Made by a program: the position numbers and the translations under genes. 9,545 nucleotides of DNA from an uncultured Opitutaceae bacterium (GTDB taxonomy: Bacteria; Verrucomicrobiota; Verrucomicrobiia; Opitutales; Opitutaceae): positions 1-9,545 of the forward strand of contig CAKZMS010000436.1 of assembly GCA_937128785.1 (NCBI GenBank). The letters run 5' to 3'. Position 1 is the first letter of the stretch. The number at the start of each line of letters is the position of its first letter. Under the pieces are notes generated by a model. It was given only the letters and a program-made list of their open reading frames with translations, did no database searches and was not told where the DNA came from. Below, piece by piece: positions 7,307 through 9,545 of this stretch.

Positions 7307-7967
7307 CACTCTGACCGTTATCTTTCCGGTCCAACTGAAGGATGTAGGGCGCTGCGACATCCACCCATTGCTCCGGCGTCGGGAAGCGTTCCGATTCCAC
7401 CCCCCAGGCCTGCTTCAGCATCGCGGTCGCGATCACGCCGGGATTTAGTGGCACACACGCCATCGGATCGGGCAACTCCGCAGCCATGGCTTGGGAGAGT
7501 CCTTCAATGGCAAACTTGGAGGCACAGTAGGGCGCAACCTGCGGCGAGGTGCCTCGCCCCCAGCCGGAGGAAAGATTCACGATCACGCCAGTGACCCGCT
7601 TGACCATGGCGGGAACGAAGGCGCGGATGACGTTGTAGACCCCTTTCACATTCACATCGATCAATTGGTGAAACTCCTTGGTCGGCACCTCCCAGAGGTT
7701 ACGAGGCTCGTTCATGATGGCGGCGTTGTTGATGATCAGATCCGGAATACCGTGGGACGCATCCACGGTCTCGAACCACACATCCACCTTGTTGGCCTGG
7801 GCCACATCCACGATGTCGAACCGATGGGCATCATCACACCCAAAGCGCAGATCCAAAATACTCTCGGGGTCGCGCCCGCATCCGATGACCTCATGGCCCT
7901 CCTTCATGTAACGGTCGGCCAATACCCGACCCAATCCCTTGGAAACTCCCGTGATCAGTATTTTCAT
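7287..7967 (-). CDS. Short-chain dehydrogenase/reductase, classical, probably NADP(H)-dependent
   Basis: A 226-residue Rossmann-fold oxidoreductase. The cofactor motif TGVSKGLG is at residues 6-13, the structural NNAA at 80-83, and the catalytic Ser in VNLSSG (133/134) pairs with Tyr147 and Lys151 of the YxxxK motif in APYCASKFAIEGL. Asn106 in DVNVKG is the fourth catalytic residue. Lys10 before the second motif glycine and Arg32 just after beta strand 2 favour NADP(H) over NAD(H), by the usual SDR rules. Length is slightly short (classical members are about 250), and the C terminus (NGQSVSVPGA) is simple. It is transcribed convergently with the deacetylase, whose 3' end it overlaps by 20 bases, and divergently from the cls-like gene. 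The substrate cannot be told from sequence. Confidence 0.93.
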   Translation of the reverse strand: MKILITGVSKGLGRVLADRYMKEGHEVIGCGRDPESILDLRFGCDDAHRFDIVDVAQANKVDVWFETVDASHGIPDLIINNAAIMNEPRNLWEVPTKEFHQLIDVNVKGVYNVIRAFVPAMVKRVTGVIVNLSSGWGRGTSPQVAPYCASKFAIEGLSQAMAAELPDPMACVPLNPGVIATAMLKQAWGVESERFPTPEQWVDVAAPYILQLDRKDNGQSVSVPGA

Positions 7968-8128
7968 TGCCTGACTATATGCGTTACCGGCGGCATTTCA
8001 GGCGAGTCGAAACAAAGCGGGGTTAAGTCGGTTGCACCGTCGCGGAACCGAACCCACCGTTCCATTCTGTCGCCGGTCAATCGCCCGCCCCTTCTCTCGA
8101 CGCTGACTTCCACCACTCACGATCAAAC
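7968..8128. other. Divergent intergenic region between dehydrogenase and cls-like gene
   Basis: These 161 bases are the longest non-coding stretch and must hold the promoters of both divergent genes. Besides the weak minus-strand promoter there is a short inverted repeat, TCGGTT (8028-8033) and AACCGA (8046-8051), with a 12-base loop, which could be an operator half-site pair or chance. I see no convincing plus-strand -10/-35 pair, no riboswitch and no small open reading frame that I would defend. Confidence 0.5.
7974..8001 (-). promoter_or_regulatory. Possible sigma70-like promoter for the dehydrogenase gene
   Basis: On the minus strand, CTGAAA (complement of 7996-8001) and TATAGT (complement of 7974-7979) are separated by 16 bases. 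They match four of six -35 and five of six -10 consensus bases. Transcription would begin about at the ATG (7967), implying a leaderless or nearly leaderless mRNA. The motif is short and could be chance. Confidence 0.25.
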
Positions 8129-9545
8129 ATGGAACTAACTGCCCGGAAATGGCTGAGACGTGGGGGAATCTTTCTCGCGATATGCGTCGGATGCTCCATT
8201 GCCTTGGGCATCTACTATCGCCTACCGGATCACAGTCGCCGGGTTCCCTCCTACGCCATCGCCGATGGGAGTCACACGAAACTCGGACAAGCCAACGCTG
8301 CGCAGCTTCAGGCCCATCCCGGCCAAGCCGGAGTGCATCTGCTGCCGGATGGGCGCGACGCGTTTGTCGCTCGGGCCATCCTCGCCCGCCAGGCGGAGCA
8401 GACCATCGATGTGCAATACTACATGTATCATCAGGACACGGTCGGCTCACTGCTGACCCAGGAGCTGTTGGCCGCGGCCGATCGCGGGGTTCGCGTGCGT
8501 ATCCTGATTGACGACATCTACGGCCACGAAAGCGAGGACACCTGGGTGACGCTCAGTGCGCACCCGCAGATTGAGGTGCGGCTCTGGAATCCGTGGCGCC
8601 GTAATCGCAACCGGATGATTCAGTCCATTCTACGATTCCGGGACATCAATTTCCGCATGCACTCGAAATCGTTCACCGTTGATAGCGAATTCACGGTGTT
8701 GGGGGGGCGAAACATCGGGGATGAATACTTCAATGCCAATCCGGAGGTCGCCTTTTCGGATATCGACGTCGTCGCCGTTGGCTCGCCGATCGATGAGGTT
8801 TCCCGCATTTTTGACGAATACTGGAACAGCGAGTTCGCTTACCCCGTGGAGTCCCTGGTCCGACCGGGTTCGACTGAAGCCCTTTCGACCCTGCGGGGTT
8901 CCCGGGAGGCCATTCTCGCTCGCCCCGCCACCACTCGCTACGTGCAGGCGCTGATCGAGTCCGACCTCGCCGCCAAACTGGCAAAAGGTGCGATGGATTT
9001 CAGTTGGTCTGAGGCCCGCGTGATTTTCGATTCTCCGACCAAAAAAAACCGGGACGAGAACAGTGCCTCCGATCTCTTGATTTCCCAACTCGCGCCCTAC
9101 ATCACCGAATCAACCCGGAGCGTTTACATCGTCTCACCTTACTTTGTTCCGGGAGACCGGGCGGCGGACGCCCTGATCGACCTTGCGACCAACGGAGTCG
9201 ATGTGAGGGTGCTCACCAACTCGCTGGCCTCCAACGATGTCACCGCGGTTCATGCCGGTTACGCAAAATACCGAAGAAAACTGCTCCGCGGTGGAGTGCG
9301 ACTCTTCGAATTTGATGAGGCTCTGAAGGATCGGGACGGCAAACGATTCACCTGGCTTCCGGGCCTGAGCAAATCGAGTCTGCACGCCAAAACCATGGTC
9401 ATGGATGGCGAATGGATGTTCGTCGGATCGTTCAATTTCGATCGACGCTCCCTGAACATCAACAACGAGATCGGGCTCTTGTTTCGCCATCCCGATCTGG
9501 CCGGAAAACCCGCCCACGACTTCGCCCACCGCGTGGGAGCAGTGG
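8129..9545 (+). CDS. ClsC-type cardiolipin synthase / phospholipase D family protein, 3' end missing
   Basis: The frame from the ATG at 8129 runs open for 472 codons to the right edge, so the C terminus is cut, probably by some tens of residues. Two HKD motifs define the phospholipase D family: HSKSFTVD (His178, Lys180, Asp185) followed by GGRNIGDEYF, and HAKTMVMD (His419, Lys421, Asp426) followed by VGSFNFDRRS. These, plus TIDVQYYMY (92-100), RVRILIDD (122-129) and LTNSLASNDVTAVHAGYAKYRRKLL, closely resemble E. coli ClsC, which joins phosphatidylglycerol and phosphatidylethanolamine to make cardiolipin. Residues about 13-30 are hydrophobic after a basic N terminus, suggesting a membrane anchor. 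The chain before the first HKD is longer than in E. coli ClsC. The macro-domain partner gene ymdB found beside clsC in E. coli is not in the window. Phospholipase D hydrolase activity is the main alternative. Confidence 0.9.
   Translation, partial: MELTARKWLRRGGIFLAICVGCSIALGIYYRLPDHSRRVPSYAIADGSHTKLGQANAAQLQAHPGQAGVHLLPDGRDAFVARAILARQAEQTIDVQYYMYHQDTVGSLLTQELLAAADRGVRVRILIDDIYGHESEDTWVTLSAHPQIEVRLWNPWRRNRNRMIQSILRFRDINFRMHSKSFTVDSEFTVLGGRNIGDEYFNANPEVAFSDIDVVAVGSPIDEVSRIFDEYWNSEFAYPVESLVRPGSTEALSTLRGSREAILARPATTRYVQALIESDLAAKLAKGAMDFSWSEARVIFDSPTKKNRDENSASDLLISQLAPYITESTRSVYIVSPYFVPGDRAADALIDLATNGVDVRVLTNSLASNDVTAVHAGYAKYRRKLLRGGVRLFEFDEALKDRDGKRFTWLPGLSKSSLHAKTMVMDGEWMFVGSFNFDRRSLNINNEIGLLFRHPDLAGKPAHDFAHRVGAV

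Noticed and set aside
7313..7331. Inverted repeat GACCG/CGGTC as a bidirectional terminator for the convergent genes
   Set aside because: The stem is only 5 bp with a 9-base loop, lies inside dehydrogenase coding sequence, and has no T tract on either side.
7491..8138. A 215-codon plus-strand open frame opposite the dehydrogenase
   Set aside because: The minus-strand dehydrogenase has all SDR motifs. The plus frame is a shadow that runs into the intergenic region.
1..9545. CRISPR array, defence island, prophage or transposon
   Set aside because: No spaced direct repeats, transposase, integrase, tRNA-att site or defence-type domain was found; gene content and base composition look uniform and chromosomal.

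Overview
The window is a gene-dense, GC-rich (roughly 60% by eye) bacterial chromosome segment with ten protein genes and no intergenic gap above about 160 bases. Gene content is mostly core metabolism. Most starts lack a Shine-Dalgarno sequence and are preceded by C-rich bases. The combination of genes and translated sequences looks like the Verrucomicrobiota, possibly an Opitutus-like lineage. That placement is a judgement from protein style and is not proven here.

Layout, left to right. (1) Positions 1-3256, all plus strand: the 3' part of purD (purine synthesis), a low-molecular-weight protein phosphatase of the YwlE/Wzb type, glyA (serine hydroxymethyltransferase), and a 207-residue single-pass membrane protein of unknown function. 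PurD consumes glycine, while GlyA makes glycine and the one-carbon units that purine synthesis needs, so this is a metabolically coherent group. A perfect 8-bp stem hairpin overlaps the purD stop codon. (2) Positions 3333-7306, plus strand: argA (N-acetylglutamate synthase), dtd (D-aminoacyl-tRNA deacylase), a 12-segment MFS transporter and a class IV-type histone deacetylase-like hydrolase. Spacing is 12 bases, a 4-base overlap and 12 bases, which suggests one operon. (3) Positions 7287-7967, minus strand: a classical short-chain dehydrogenase whose 3' end overlaps the 3' end of the deacetylase gene by 20 bases. (4) From 8129 to the right edge, plus strand: a ClsC-type cardiolipin synthase/phospholipase D with two HKD motifs and an N-terminal membrane anchor, cut by the window end.

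I found no tRNA, rRNA, CRISPR array, insertion sequence, prophage gene or toxin-antitoxin pair. I do not see a clearly new biological system. The points most worth a second look are the transporter plus class IV deacetylase pair with its tail-to-tail overlap with the dehydrogenase, the phosphatase that combines YwlE-like features with a tyrosine-phosphatase-like P-loop residue, the purD stop-codon hairpin, and the homopolymer runs in the cls-like gene.
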